DNA from: Achatina immaculata
Taxonomy: Eukaryota; Mollusca; Gastropoda; Stylommatophora; Achatinidae
Direction: 5' to 3'
Assembly: GCA_009760885.1 (NCBI GenBank)
Contig: CM019691.1
Coordinates: forward strand, 28,870,814 to 28,934,813
DNA: 64,000 bases
Shown here: positions 1 through 11,305 of the stretch, piece by piece
How positions within the stretch are numbered: position 1 is the first letter of the stretch
How the letters are laid out: every line of letters begins with the position of its first letter
Notes under the pieces: model-generated
What the model saw: only the letters and a program-made list of their open reading frames with translations
What the model was told of the DNA's origin: nothing
Databases searched by the model: none
Translations under genes and position numbers: made by a program

Positions 1-414
1 TATGTTAAACACATATCTGAAGTATAGAAGCTTGGACATTAAATAAGAAAATGAGAAGGAAAATTGAGATCCTGGAAATATTGATATAGGGAAGAATGGG
101 ATGAATTTCACAGATAGAAAATAAAACAAATAAGCATTAAATGAACTGAAATTGAAGTGAGAAATAATGAAAAACATTAACAAGCAGACAGTTAAAATGA
201 ACAGTTCAAGAGGTGGAACACAATAATGAAAACCACACTTAAGGAAAGAACTGAAATAAAAAGAGCAAGAAGGTAACAACAATGTAAATGGGTTGACAGC
301 ATCTAAAGATACATACTGGTTCATAACTTTATCAGTTAGGAAGTTAAACATATACATATGAGGCCCTATAAAGTATACTGGTACTGAAGATGTAAAAAGA
401 AAAAAAAAGGCATA
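1..414. other. AT-rich sequence, nothing recognised
   Basis: I see no open reading frame with family motifs, no tandem repeat and no splice-bounded exon here. It is probably intron of the gene whose last exon lies at 2397-2644. Confidence 0.4.
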
Positions 415-765
415 CATTAAACGTCACCCTCAAAGCAGTCCTCGTCTGAGCCTAGGCAATGATCCCAGTGGTGCTGCCACTTTCAGCATTCCTGGAAGTA
501 ATTTTCTCCCAACGTGATGAGAACAGTTTGTGACTGCTTGAAAGATCTGATGAATAGGGAGGATGGGGTACCAGAGTTGTGTTACTGGTCAGAAACCATC
601 AAATCTGGAGGGCAGCATGGGCTGGTGCATAGTTACAATAGAGAAGCTATGTCTTGTTCTACCATTTGTCAGGTCAATTTCTTCTCATTCTCTCTTAGAC
701 ATCTCAAGACCTTGATGCAGAAAGCAGAATTAACTGTTTGACCAGGAGGATCACATTCCTTTGTT

Positions 766-1449
766 CATTCATTCATTTGCATGTCCCCTGCGGAACTTTG
801 CCTCCCAAACAGCGCTCCTGTAGGCCTCTCGGTTGTGAGCAAGATGGCCTGCTGCTGATGCATCCATTTGCAGATCATCAACGATGTCTTGCAGCCATCT
901 TCGTCTTGGTCTTCCTCTCTTTCTTTTTCCCATTATGTATCCTTCCAAGACGGTCTTCTCTAAATTATCATGACGTTTAATGTGTAAAAATATTTAAGTT
1001 TTCTCTCTTTAATCCTCTTTACTAGCCAGCCTTCTTCAATATTAAGTTCTTGTAGTATAGATATATTTGTTCTTTTTTGTGTCCATGATATTTGAAATAC
1101 TCTTCTGTAGCATTTACATTCAAAGGCATTTATGCATTTCTCAGCTGTTTTCTTAAGTGTCCACGTCTCACAGGCATTTGTTGCAATGGGAAAGATGCAT
1201 GCCCTTAAAAATCTTATTTTTGTAGTTCTGTCTCTTCCTCTCCACAGATTCTTTACTTGTTTTACTTTCTGAAGAGTGATAGATGTCCTCCTTTTAATTT
1301 CCCTCATTGCATCTCCACTACTAGTTAGTAGTGATCCAAGGTATTCAAAACTCTCCACTTCTTCCAGTTTTTCCTTATTGATACTTATTTCAGCTGCCTT
1401 GTTTGTTTTGTCAGTTGTCATAAAAAAAAACAAGGCAGCTGAAATAAGT
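766..1449 (-). mobile_element. 5'-truncated LINE (family A) inserted in the mariner
   Basis: The minus strand encodes the C-terminal part of a non-LTR reverse transcriptase ORF: EVESFEYLGSLLTSSGD, then CETWTLKKTAEK, ILQELNIEEGWLVKRIK and KRKRGRPR (degraded). The 3' end is a short run of GAAT-type units at about 766-776, a tail shared with the other family-A copies here (30776, 9890). An 11-base target-site duplication with one mismatch flanks it (755-765 and 1450-1460). The 5' end carries an inverted stretch, described in the next entry. It is a truncated, non-functional copy. Confidence 0.82.
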
Positions 1450-1451
1450 AT
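1381..1451. repeat. Perfect 24-bp inverted repeat at the LINE 5' end
   Basis: Bases 1381-1404 are the exact reverse complement of 1428-1451, with a 23-base spacer. The arm is LINE sequence coding EISINK. The outer arm therefore looks like a small inverted piece of the LINE 5' end, as left by twin priming or snap-back synthesis during insertion. Confidence 0.8.
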
Positions 1452-2396
1452 TCCCTTGTTATAAAAAAAAAAACAACAAATCAGCATGAACTTGATGTTG
1501 CTCTTGACTTGTCTCACTTTCTTTGGTTGAGGTGATTGCAGCTTTATCCATTGGGTGCATTGTCATTTGGTTTCTGTGTTGTAGGCGTAGACCCAGGTTT
1601 TGTCACCCATAATAACATTTGAAAGAAACCTGGGGTCATTGGCAGCAGACACTTTGAGGTCAGAACAAATGTCCAGTCATTGCTGCTTTTGATCTGTGCC
1701 CAGAAGTCTGGCTGCAAACTTTGATGTAATGCTTCACATGATCAAATCCTCTGTTGCAGTTCTATGACAACTTCCATGACTGATTTCCACTATTGCACTG
1801 ACTTCATCAGTGGTTCGATGACAGTCTTCATGGATAAAATAGAGTGAACTCTTAATCATTTCTGGCATTGAACTGGTCAACCTTGACACTTATCATCATC
1901 ATCCAAAGTTCTACTCCCTTTAAACCTGGGAAAACCACTCACATGTCTTGGAACAACCCATAACCTGTTCCTCAAAAGCCGTCTTCAACATTTGATAGCA
2001 TTCTGTAGCCATTTTTCCTAAGCTGAAACAGAATTTGATGCAAATGAACTGCTCACAGAAATCTGCCATGTTGCAAATTTCCAGAGAACACTTAACATGT
2101 GTTTTAAAAAAACAGTTGTGTTTCTTCCGTTGCCCATTTTCAGCACACTGGTCAATCTGCATTTGGGGTCATGATCCTAGAAGACAGAAGCTTAACTACT
2201 CTCCATTCAAGTGCAGGAAATTTATTCCCAGTATTTTTTTAACTGCACCTCATAAATGTGTAACACCTTCATCTTTCCAACCAGAGTTCTTTAGTGTAAG
2301 TTGTGATATTCCCAGATTACCTGTCATCAGCTTCCGTCACAATGTTGTTGCTGATCTGGATAATATTTTATTATTTTATATTTTTTTCTTTGACAG

Positions 2397-2644
2397 AAGA
2401 TGGTTGTTTTGCATTTGCACCACCAGGATCAGCTGTATTGCCTCACCAAGACGCAACAAATCAGCCACCACCCTACTCCGAATATTATCCTAGCCCTGCA
2501 CAACCTCCATTTCCACCATCTCAGAATGACACGTCTTCCCAGTATGTACCCCTAGAGGGAAGAGTAGAGCAAGTGCCAGCAGTACCTGCAGAAGCAGCAA
2601 GTGCCAGGCTAGCAGGCAGTACCACATCTGGTGGGAGCCACTGA
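2397..2644 (+). CDS. Last coding exon of an unidentified gene, Pro-rich with a PPPY motif
   Basis: A pyrimidine-rich tract ending in TTTGACAG (acceptor at 2395-2396) precedes an open stretch of about 82 codons that ends in TGA at 2642-2644. The exon enters at the second base of a codon. It encodes DGCFAFAPPGSAVLPHQ, then NQPPPYSEYYPSPAQPPFPP, and ends STTSGGSH. PPPY is a class-I ligand for WW domains, as found in cytoplasmic tails of membrane adaptors that recruit NEDD4-type ubiquitin ligases. No domain that would name the gene is present. Upstream exons are outside the window or in unrecognised sequence to the left. Composition differs clearly from the AT-rich flanks, and the low-complexity Pro/Ser/Ala content suits a disordered C-terminal tail. 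I do not assign a function. That it is a real exon is an inference from the splice site, the composition, the motif and the polyadenylation signals that follow. Confidence 0.7.
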
Positions 2645-3336
2645 AGGAATGCAACTAGTCCCTGTTTTTTTTTTTAAGTCTGTTTATAGTGTGTCTTGTT
2701 TTGTTACATCCACTAAGGACACTGTTTGCATTTATTAGAAGTGGTAAGAACTTTCAGTGTCTTGGCCTACATCACACCTGTGTTCTCATGGAAGGCAGTA
2801 GGAATGACCAGCTTCAAATCAGTGATGTGCTAGGCTGATCAAACTAAGTTTTTTTGAAAAGTGAAAACTCCTTATGCAGCACTAAGAATAAATTATCGAA
2901 GATTATCCATATGTTCTGTTTGTCCAGTTAGAAAAGTAAATGTTTATTTTTATTTAACTGTAAATTATATGCATATCCCACTTATGTCTATTTAGTATTT
3001 ATGTAACCATTTAAGATATTTTTATGGCTTGTGGAGCTAGTCAGACAGTATATTTTACATTAACATTTTCAGTTTCTTTAATTCACAACCCAGAACTCTT
3101 GACCTGAATTGAACTCATGGGATGAAATTGTTATTATTGTTAATGATTACACTGTAACATAGTCTTTTTTCACTTTTTTCGTTTTCCTGTTAGCAAATAA
3201 ATTGTGCTGAAATGTTTTCTGGTTCATTTTTTCTGTCAGGTTTTTTTTTTTTTTCAAATTTAAATATCGAAGTCGTTTGTAGATTAGTTTGAGAATTTGA
3301 GACAAAGAAGAACATAATTGCTTGTGAAGAAAACAT
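2645..3336 (+). other. Probable 3' untranslated region of gene 1
   Basis: AT-rich, non-coding sequence directly after the stop codon. It contains AATAAA at 2887-2892 and 3196-3201. The true cleavage site cannot be told from sequence alone. Confidence 0.5.
3196..3201 (+). promoter_or_regulatory. Candidate polyadenylation signal AATAAA
   Basis: AATAAA, followed within about 30 bases by TGTTTTCTGG and a T-rich run, a plausible downstream element. An alternative AATAAA is at 2887-2892. Confidence 0.45.
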
Positions 3337-3338
3337 GA

Positions 3339-3570
3339 AGAAAATGATATGATTGTAAGGCAACAGTAAGGAAATGATATGACTGTAAGGCAACGTTAAA
3401 GAAATGACATGATTCTAAGGCAATGGTAAGGAAGTGACATGATTATAAGGCAACATTAAAGAAATGACATGATTATAAGGCAACATTAAGGAAATGACAA
3501 GATTGTAAAGCAATGGTAAGGAAGTGACATGATTATAAGGCAACATTATGGAAATGACATGATTATAAGA
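3339..3570. repeat. Minisatellite, about 30-bp unit, 7-8 copies
   Basis: The unit reads roughly GAAATGACATGATTATAAGG followed by CAACATTAAG, with single-base differences between copies. It lies just beyond the 3'UTR of gene 1. Confidence 0.85.
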
Positions 3571-6500
3571 AAGGATATGAAATGGTTATAGATCTGTACA
3601 TATAACTTTTCTGTCTGGAAGGACTGGACATGAGGCAGCAGCTGTCAGACTCGTCTCAAGATGGATGAAAGCAGTTTGCCATCAACTCAGGCCTCTCCAT
3701 CTGACATGATCACGGAAGAGCATAATGCACATGGTGGTTTCACAGTGGTGCAGACATCAATTCGGATTACTTGCAGGATTCGGGTTATAGTTTTTGGTGA
3801 GCTTTGAGGAAACATTCTTCAGATTTATGTGACACCAATCTTGTTAAAAGTGCAGCATTTGAAATATGCATGGCATTGCACTGAACTGAGACTTTGACAT
3901 TTTTGCAGTGAAACTCTTACATCTGTGACTCCGAATTTTCTTAATTCTTGAAGTTTTTTTTTTGGGGGGGGGGGTTTCTTTGTTTTGTGCTAATATTTCA
4001 TTGTTTAGTTTTTGGAGTGTTCATAAGAATGTTTCATAATATATTGAATTCTAGTAAAAACCAGTGAAGTTTTGTGCTCCATGATACTGATCTTCATTTA
4101 TGTCAATTTAGGAAAGCAGTTTTGTTTTTTTGTTTTTCATATTGAAACCTTATGAGAGTTTTACTGTAGTCTTGAAACTGAACTCATTATGTATTGTAGT
4201 CTACTCCTTTCTGAAAGGTGTTTCTGCATTTTCTAAATCGCTTTTTTTTATTTATGCAAAAATTAACCGTAGCTTAAATTGTTTCTGGACCTAGTTTGCA
4301 CTCATTTCTTTGCCATGTAGCTCTTAACAGAGGGGAATTCGTTGTAAGAATTTGACCATTTTCAGTACAGTGAAGTATTAAAAAAAAAAAAAAGTATAGA
4401 ATTATAATGTCTCTGAGGCATAAATGATATAAGATTTAGTGAATTATCTTCTTATCAGAGGATGAGTAGGAGAACCGCTACTGGCACCATCCTGTAGATG
4501 TAGCTGTACATTGAGTACTTGGCACACAAGGAAAACTCCTAGTTAAAAAAGAGAACATCTGTCTGCAGAGTTTGATACATTGAATTACATCATGTCAGTG
4601 ATCAAAGGCAAAAAAAATAGGTCACATTAAAGATAGATCAAGAATATATTAACTTTCAAGACCGCCGTGTGTGTGTGTGTGGGGGGGGGGATAATCAGTA
4701 GATCTGACAGCATTCAATGAGAAATGAACTCCATGATCAAATAGTTATTGGGCTGTAATTTGAGGTCCAACAAGAGAGAACATTTTTTCGTGAAAAAAAC
4801 AATAAATACACTAGGGATGTGTATTAACTTTGGTGATTTTGTTTAAGAAAATGTCTTTGTCATGGGAAAATTACTAATTATGAATACAAAGGTGCACATC
4901 TTGGATCATGTTTCTAGAAACCATATAATAGTGAATTATCATGGACAAAGCAAGTTTACAGGGTGAAGTTTCATCAGTAAATGAAATAAATGCATTTGCT
5001 TACATAGCTCTGCTGCTTGTGAAATTCTGTCTCCTGAAGGGAGAAAGAAAGTTGTTAAAGATCTTCCGTGGGGGTGTCATCTTCCATTGGCACTGGTACC
5101 CGTACTGTAGGCTGTACTGCATGAAGTGACTGATCGTGCATGTTTTATTTTGACTGCAGATTTATCCCTCTAGGAAATCTGTCTCACAGTCTTTGCCCCA
5201 GGGAATTGTCATTGTCTTTGTCCTGATCATGATGTCCAGCTTTTGTCCTCCTGGGGTCTTCTAGTAATAAGCTGTGTCTTTGGTCTGCCCAGCTCAGACA
5301 CTGTGCCTGCCTTTCCCATTTCTTTATTTCAGATCAGAGTAACTAGTATTCCTGACTGGCTCTTTCCAGCTGTCTTTGTCCATGGTGACGATTGTGCAGT
5401 CTTATGGGACCACCAGTGTTTTAACTGTGTGCAGTCTTATGGGACCACCAGTGTTTTAACTGTGCTCTTTGTGTTTATTGATGCTCGTTGTCATTATAAA
5501 AATGGTCTCAGAGAGACAAAAGAAAGCTCACCAGTGTCTTAATGCTTATATGTTTGTGATAAACAGGCATATGTTACTGACTATGATTTGTAAATAACTG
5601 AAATCTGTTGTGTTTAATCCTATTACAATAAGAAAGAAAATTATTTCCAAGTCAGGACTTGCACTGATGTTTATTTGTTTAATGTCTGCACTTAAATATT
5701 GAAGTGAAATCTGAGCTGAGTTATAGCAGTTCATTCTCTCTTTTGATATTGTCTTTGGAGTATGCTTGGTGTCCATCGTTTTGCCTAGCAGAAGGAACTT
5801 GTCTGTCATTTGATGGTATTCAGGATAGAAGAATCTAGAATTATGGAACCCCTTTATTGTTTTGTGTTGCCCTTCAGTTACTGACTGTCGTGATCTATTA
5901 TTACAGATTTTAATTGATATTATTCATGAACTTTTCCTGTATTTAGCTATGTTCATGTTATATAAGCATAACCATGTTTCTGTCTGCTTTATTCAGTCAT
6001 TCTACCATATTGGTTAGAATATGTTTGTTCATCCTAACCCATCAAAGGAAATTTCAGGAATGCCCCAACATTTTTTTTTGGGGTGTGATTCCTCCTTCAA
6101 ACTGAAATTCTGCCTAAAATGTTTGTGTTTATTCTGTAGAAGTAAAATACTGAATGTATGTGCATATGGCTTGTAATATAAGCACATGAGATTTGAAATG
6201 ATTGTGCCTAAGATTCTTATCAGAACTAGCGAGGCAATGCAGAACAAAACTCATTTCGGTTTTCCTGATTACAGATGTCAGGCTATGAACCGACAGGCCT
6301 GATCAGGGTTGGTATATTCTCCAAGATGTGGAGAAACTTGCTTATTGGGCGTACAATCAAAATAAGGAAAGCCATATGGCATACCGCTCTTGCAGCACGA
6401 TGACTGGGTACAAATTCTTCAAGCTGGCTTCAGCTCCAGGAGCTTCCTAGTTCATTGCTACAGTCAAATCCAATAAAAGAGAAAATGTGGATATACATTG

Positions 6501-6610
6501 GCCTTCCATGTTGCACAGTCTCCACAAGACATGATAATCACAACACTTAACCTTCTAAGTCAGTCCTTTTGAATACTGAGCACATTTAAGAATACATTAG
6601 AATTACCAGT
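3571..6610. other. Intergenic, AT-rich, no gene seen
   Basis: There are no convincing exons. Minor items are a G-run at 3964-3974, a GT run followed by G at 4669-4690, and a 34-35-bp direct duplication at about 5392-5461 containing CTTATGGGACCACCAGTG twice. Open frames of up to 99 codons here lack splice context and family motifs. Confidence 0.45.
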
Positions 6611-6614
6611 TTTT

Positions 6615-7870
6615 GCTTATACAAATCTTCTTCTTCTTCTTCTTCGTTCGCTTCTACTGCCCTGTGATCCTACTGAATTCACTCCCGTGGTCCTCAATAG
6701 GTCCTGTGGTCCCAAAAGGGACCACACGAGATCCCCGAGAGGATCACAAGAGGTTCAGAGTATTACAGGGCTTGAGCCTGTATTCTTGGTGGGTCTCAGA
6801 AGCGGAATTGTGTGACACCGTGGTTTTCATTGCACCAATTTAATCTAGAGTTGGACTTTCTCACCGGAAAACCTCAACGTGTTTTGGATATGAGTATATC
6901 CCCGCTGGGTGAGAGGTGGTTGCCCATTTAGCATAGAGTTGGACTTTCTCACTGGAAAACCTCGACATGTTTTGGTATACCCGTGTATCCCCGCCGAGTG
7001 AGAGGTGGTTGCCCAACCAGTCCAGTGTTGGACTTTCTCACTGGAAAACCTCAGCGTGATTAGGATACGCATACATCCCCACTGGGTGAGAGGTGGTTGC
7101 CTGTCTAGACTGCACTGGTCCAGTGTCTCCAACATCAGCATTTTGTGGTTGCGGCCACTACCCTTCCTAGTTGTGACCAGGACGGAGGTTTTGTCCAGGA
7201 GGACAATCCTTGTCACTAGTGAGTTTCACCCCTGGGTTGAGCCGGTTTAGGCATATTATCCCAGTATGGGCGTGTTTAGGACGTGACCAACCTCTAGTGT
7301 GGAGGTAAAGTGATTTGAGTAGCCATCAAGTTTCACCCCTGGTTTAAGCCGGTTTAGGCATATTTCACCAGTATGGGTGTAGAACAGACGTAGCTGGCCT
7401 CTAGAACAGAGGTGCCATGGTATGAGTTGCTCTCGCTGCGAGACTACTCGACATACCGATTAAGCTTCACTTTATCCTTTCCATCATCTTTTCACATCGG
7501 CAACGCACAACAACCCTGATTGCTTTTCCTCATTTTCTTCATTGGCCAGGAGGAGTTTCACACCATCCGCAGCATCTGAAGAGTCTCGCGAGCAGTATCT
7601 TAACCCCTGAGTTAAGTGGTTCAGGCAATTTGCCTGGTATGAGTGTACATGGGATGTGGCCAACCTCCAGAGCAGAGGTGCCATGATTTGAGCAGTCCTG
7701 ACTTCCATATTACTGATTACTTCACTTACTCCTTTCTTTCACCTTTTCCATAGTGCCACATGGCAACCCATAATCACACCTTTCTTCACTGGCCGGGAGG
7801 AGCCCTACTCCACGCACAGCAGCTGAAGAATCTTGCCAGCAGCGGTAGATGAGCTACCAAACATGACTCT
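6615..7870 (-). repeat. Composite repeat element of nested tandem units
   Basis: Bases 6846-7110 hold three copies of an about 88-bp unit containing TTGGACTTTCTCACTGGAAA and GTGAGAGGTGGTTGCC. Three related units of about 110 bp begin near 7215, 7328 and 7600 with TTTCACCCCTGG or a variant; they contain GCCGGTTTAGGCAT and end in an AGAGGTGCCATG-type stretch. Two copies of a third unit (about 7465-7600 and 7725-7850) contain TTCATTGGCC or TTCACTGGCC followed by GGGAGGAG or AGGAGGAG. The left edge, 6630-6645, is a CTT run, which on the minus strand is a GAA tail. That suggests a non-autonomous retroelement on the minus strand. No coding capacity is seen. Confidence 0.65.
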
Positions 7871-8990
7871 CATCTACCGAAAACATCTGGTTTTCAGGTG
7901 CCAAATAGTCGCCTTCGCTCCTTCTCCTGTCAGTTTAAACACTTATGCCACGAGAAGGCCAGGAGCTGGACTTGACTGTCAGAGGCTATTTGAAATGCAT
8001 GCCATTGGAGCATATCCACTTCCGGCAATAACAGTCCTTAGAACCATACAAATGTTTTTTTTCATATGCCCTTTTTTGTGTGCTTTTTTCATAACAAATA
8101 TTTCAACTTATATCCATTAACTTGGCAGTTTCTATCCTTGAATATGAACCGAACTGTGTATGTGAGGAGAGATTATTGCAGTCTGCATCATTGGTTGAGG
8201 TTTTTTTTTTTTAAGAAAAATATATGTGCTGACCAAAAAAGAAAAAAAAAAGATTATTTTAAATATTAGTTTGCTTTCTTTTTCACATACAGTACTTCAG
8301 TCTATTTTTTACAGATGAAAGAGGATTGTGGTTCCTCCATTTTCCAAAACCTTCAAACACAAATACTGTTCAGCCACATTTTGTAATAGGACACTGGATA
8401 TTTTCAGCAATTTTTGCTGTGTGGATGTGTGTATTTTAACACTTTATAAACTCTGGCTTGTCAGTTTTAACTTGCATGTTTTATGGCGTAGAGTTTTTAC
8501 TGATATTTCTGAGTGATTCTTAGCAATTATTTTTTAGTGATATTATAATTATATGAAAACCATAGTTACAGTCATTATAGTGGAATATAATTTTATTTAT
8601 TAACTCTGTTTGCAATATTCTTTTACATTAATGTGTTTATTTTTCTCTTGATTGCTATGGTGCATGTATTTTATTTTTACAATTGCATTTACAGTACCAT
8701 CTAAAAAAGAAAGCCTGTACAATTAATTTACTTGTGCTACTTTGCTGTTTGCTTTTTTTTATTACATACATGCTTTTTTTTCACCTTCAAATAAAAGGTT
8801 TTTTTAAACATTTTTTATTTTACATGAATTCCTTACTTGTATTCAGATTTCTTTAAGCTGAATATTGTATGCTTCACCATCTTTATAAAGTATATCAGTT
8901 TTTTTTTTTATCAGCTTATTACACTTTTGCTGGAGTTCCTCTGTGAGCTATAATTAGATTACACTTTTTATCTTTGTGTTATCTGTGGAT
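7871..8990. other. AT-rich intergenic sequence
   Basis: T-rich with several AATAAA-like signals (for example near 8790). No exon or repeat family was recognised. Confidence 0.4.
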
Positions 8991-9307
8991 GCCTGAACCA
9001 AGTATTTTGTCTTTCTGCTACCTTCAGACACTTGTCTTTCTTTTTTGTGAATACTTGAACCAAACATTTTGTTATCTGTAGATGCCTAAATCAGATGTTT
9101 TGCCTGTTAATTATAGATGCCTAAATCATATGTTTTGCCTGTTATCTGTAGATGCCTAAATCAAATGTTTTGTCTGTTATCTGCAGATTTTTTATCTGTT
9201 CTGCATCATTACTTAATTGTTTTGTCAGTTTTATTTTTTTTTTGGCTCTTTTTTGTTATCTGTAGACACTGGAATCATGTCAGTTGTTTCTTTTTGTTAT
9301 CTGTAGG
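8990..9307. repeat. Degenerate tandem repeat interrupted by a LINE
   Basis: Loosely repeated units contain TTGTTATCTGTAGATGCC and AAATGTTTTG. The array is cut by the LINE that starts at 9308; a related unit (TTTGTTATCTATAGG) reappears at 12102-12116 on the far side. Confidence 0.7.
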
Positions 9308-9599
9308 CACTGCAATAACTGGAGAGGAGTAACCTTACTATCAGTTGTGTTGAAAGTATTTTGCAAAGTTATTCTGAATAGAATTCAAGATATAGTGGAT
9401 GCTGTAATGAGAGAATAACAGGCAGGATTTCGAAAAGGGAGAAGCTGTTTCGACCAGATCTTTACTCTGAGAATAATACTTGAAGAACATATTGAAAAGT
9501 AAAAACCATTAATCCTGAACTTCATAGACTTTAAAAAGGCATTTGATAGCATACACAGAGATTCATTGTGGAGAATTTTAAGAATATATGGAATACCAT

Positions 9600-9891
9600 A
9601 TTATTTCTTAATATTGAAGAGGGCTGACTAGTAAAGCGGATTAAACAAAGAAAACTTAAATATTTTGGACACATTAAATGTCATGATAATCTAGAGAAGA
9701 CCGTCTTGGAAGGGTACATAATGGGAAAAAGAAAGAGAGGAAGACCAAGGTGAAGATGGCTGCAAGTCATAGTTGATAATCTGCAAATGGATGCATCAGC
9801 AGCAGGCCATCTTGCTCAGACAAGAGGTCTACAGAAGTGCTGTTATGGAGGCAAAGTTCCGCAAGTGATGTGCAAATGAATGAATGAATGA
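9600..9891 (+). mobile_element. LINE family A 3' fragment nested in the family-C LINE
   Basis: It begins with a stretch equivalent to LNIEEGWLVKRIKQRKLKYF, runs through KRKRGRPR and ends in an ATGA/GAAT tandem tail at about 9877-9891. An exact 12-base target-site duplication (ATGGAATACCAT) flanks it at 9588-9599 and 9892-9903, and removing insert plus one repeat restores the host reading frame (ILRIYGIP joined to SKIVNI). Confidence 0.9.
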
Positions 9892-10200
9892 ATGGAATAC
9901 CATCAAAGATTGTCAACATCATTAGGGACTTCTACAATGGATATGTTTGCACAGTCAACACAGAAGAAGGAATGAGTGAATGGTTCCAGAGTGAAACAGG
10001 AGTGAAACTATGATATATATTATCTCCCTTGCTTTTTGGAACTGCCATAGACTTCATAATGAAAAATTGCTGCATAGGTAAAACAGGCATTGATTGGGTA
10101 CATGAGTCCCAACTAGATGATATTGATTTTGCAGATGACATAATTCTTATCAAATGACAATGTGAAATCAATGCAAGAAAAAACAGATACCTTGTTATCA

Positions 10201-11305
10201 TCATAATCAGGTGCTGTGCCGACTGGCGTTGGCTATTATGCTTCTCCAGAGTACCCGATCCTTCATGCAGGCCATCAGTTCAGTTGGTGATCTCCTCTCA
10301 CACCATCCTGTCAGACTGTCCAGTATCATTTCTCTTGGTCTTCCTCTTGATCTTCTTCCTTCTATTTTTTCTGTTGTTATAATATTTTCAGTGCCCCCTC
10401 TTCTCATTGCATGTCCTATGAAAGTACATTGTCTCTCTCTTATCTTTTTGACAAGGTTTTTTTGTCTCTCCAGCTCTTCTCATACATTCTTCATTAGTTA
10501 TTTTTGCTGTCCAGGGGATTCGCAACATTCTTCTAATAAACCACATTTCTGCTGCTTCCAATGATTTTTGTGCAGACTTGCCTATTGTCCATGATTCACT
10601 TCCATATAACAAGATAGGTTCAATATAGCATTTTAGGACTCGTTTTCTAACATTCATTGATAAAGATGTGTTGGATAATATGTTTATCATTCTCTGAAAT
10701 GCATTCTTTGCTTGGCCTATTCTGTTCCTTATTTCTGTTCTGGATTTCCCATCTGAAGTTATTACTATTCCAAGGTATTTGAATTTCTGCACCTGCTTTA
10801 GAATGGTTCCGTTTAATTTAATACTGCATGCTGGTGGATTCTGTTTCTTAGATATAACCATAGTCTCTGTCTTTTTGATGTTCAAAGTAAGGCCTTTCTG
10901 TTCACTTTCTTTGGCGACTTTATCCAAGAGATTTTGCAGGTCTTGTTGGTTCTCAGCTATCAGTACTGTGTCGTCAGCATACCGAAGGTTGTTAATATTG
11001 TATCCTCCAATTTTTATGCCTGGTTCTGTGATGATTGCTCTTAGAATATTCTCGCTGTACAGAGAAAAAAGGTCTGGAGATAGTACACATCCTTGTCGCA
11101 CCCCTTGTTTTATAGGTTGATATTTTCCAATTCTATTTTCCACTCGAACTGCTGCTTCTTGCTGCCAGTATAGATGTTTTACAATCCTCAGGTCTTTGCT
11201 GTCTATATTGATGTCTTCAAGCATTTTAATAATTTCATTATGTTTCACCTTGTCAAATGCCTTGGTGTAATCAATGAAGCATAAGTAGAGCTCTTTCTGT
11301 TAGTG
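10201..11305 (-). mobile_element. 5'-truncated LINE (family D) nested in the family-C LINE
   Basis: On the minus strand, codons from about 11248 to 10388 encode an almost uninterrupted reverse transcriptase segment: [38 protein letters not shown] (YADD catalytic box), [20 protein letters not shown] and [10 protein letters not shown] frameshift follows, then the C-terminal KIEGRRSRGRPREMILDSL and VLWRSIIANASRHST. A 13-base exact duplication (TACCTTGTTATCA) brackets it at 10188-10200 and 11306-11318. Its 3' end at 10201 has an ATGATT-type tail. It is opposite in strand to its host. Confidence 0.9.

Larger units (their letters stand above)
415..2085 (-). mobile_element. Decayed mariner-like transposon, interrupted by a LINE
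   Basis: Read on the minus strand, the segment gives mariner transposase motifs in order, with stops and frameshifts. About 2070-1920 holds an N-terminal helix-turn-helix-like stretch (CIKFCFSLGKMATECYQML, then CEWFS). About 1800-1600 holds a linker (RTTDEVSAIVEISHGSCHRT). About 1600-1480 holds the first catalytic block (MGDKTWVYAYNTETK, then SPQPKKVRQVKSNIK). The frame resumes at about 745 with PGQTVN and a VLRCLRE stretch, and ends near 420 with KWQHHWDHC and DEDCFEGD, the usual C-terminus of this mariner group. The gap between the halves is filled exactly by the LINE at 766-1449. I did not find clear terminal inverted repeats, so the outer bounds are approximate. It is a dead element in an intron of gene 1. 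Confidence 0.8.

Noticed and set aside
2035..2493. 152-codon plus-strand frame overlapping the last exon of gene 1
   Set aside because: Its first half is antisense to the mariner N-terminus, and it crosses the intron and acceptor in the wrong frame.
7005..7250. Open frames of 81-123 codons across the 6.8-7.2 kb repeats
   Set aside because: They are translations of the 88-bp tandem units, with no splice sites or domain.
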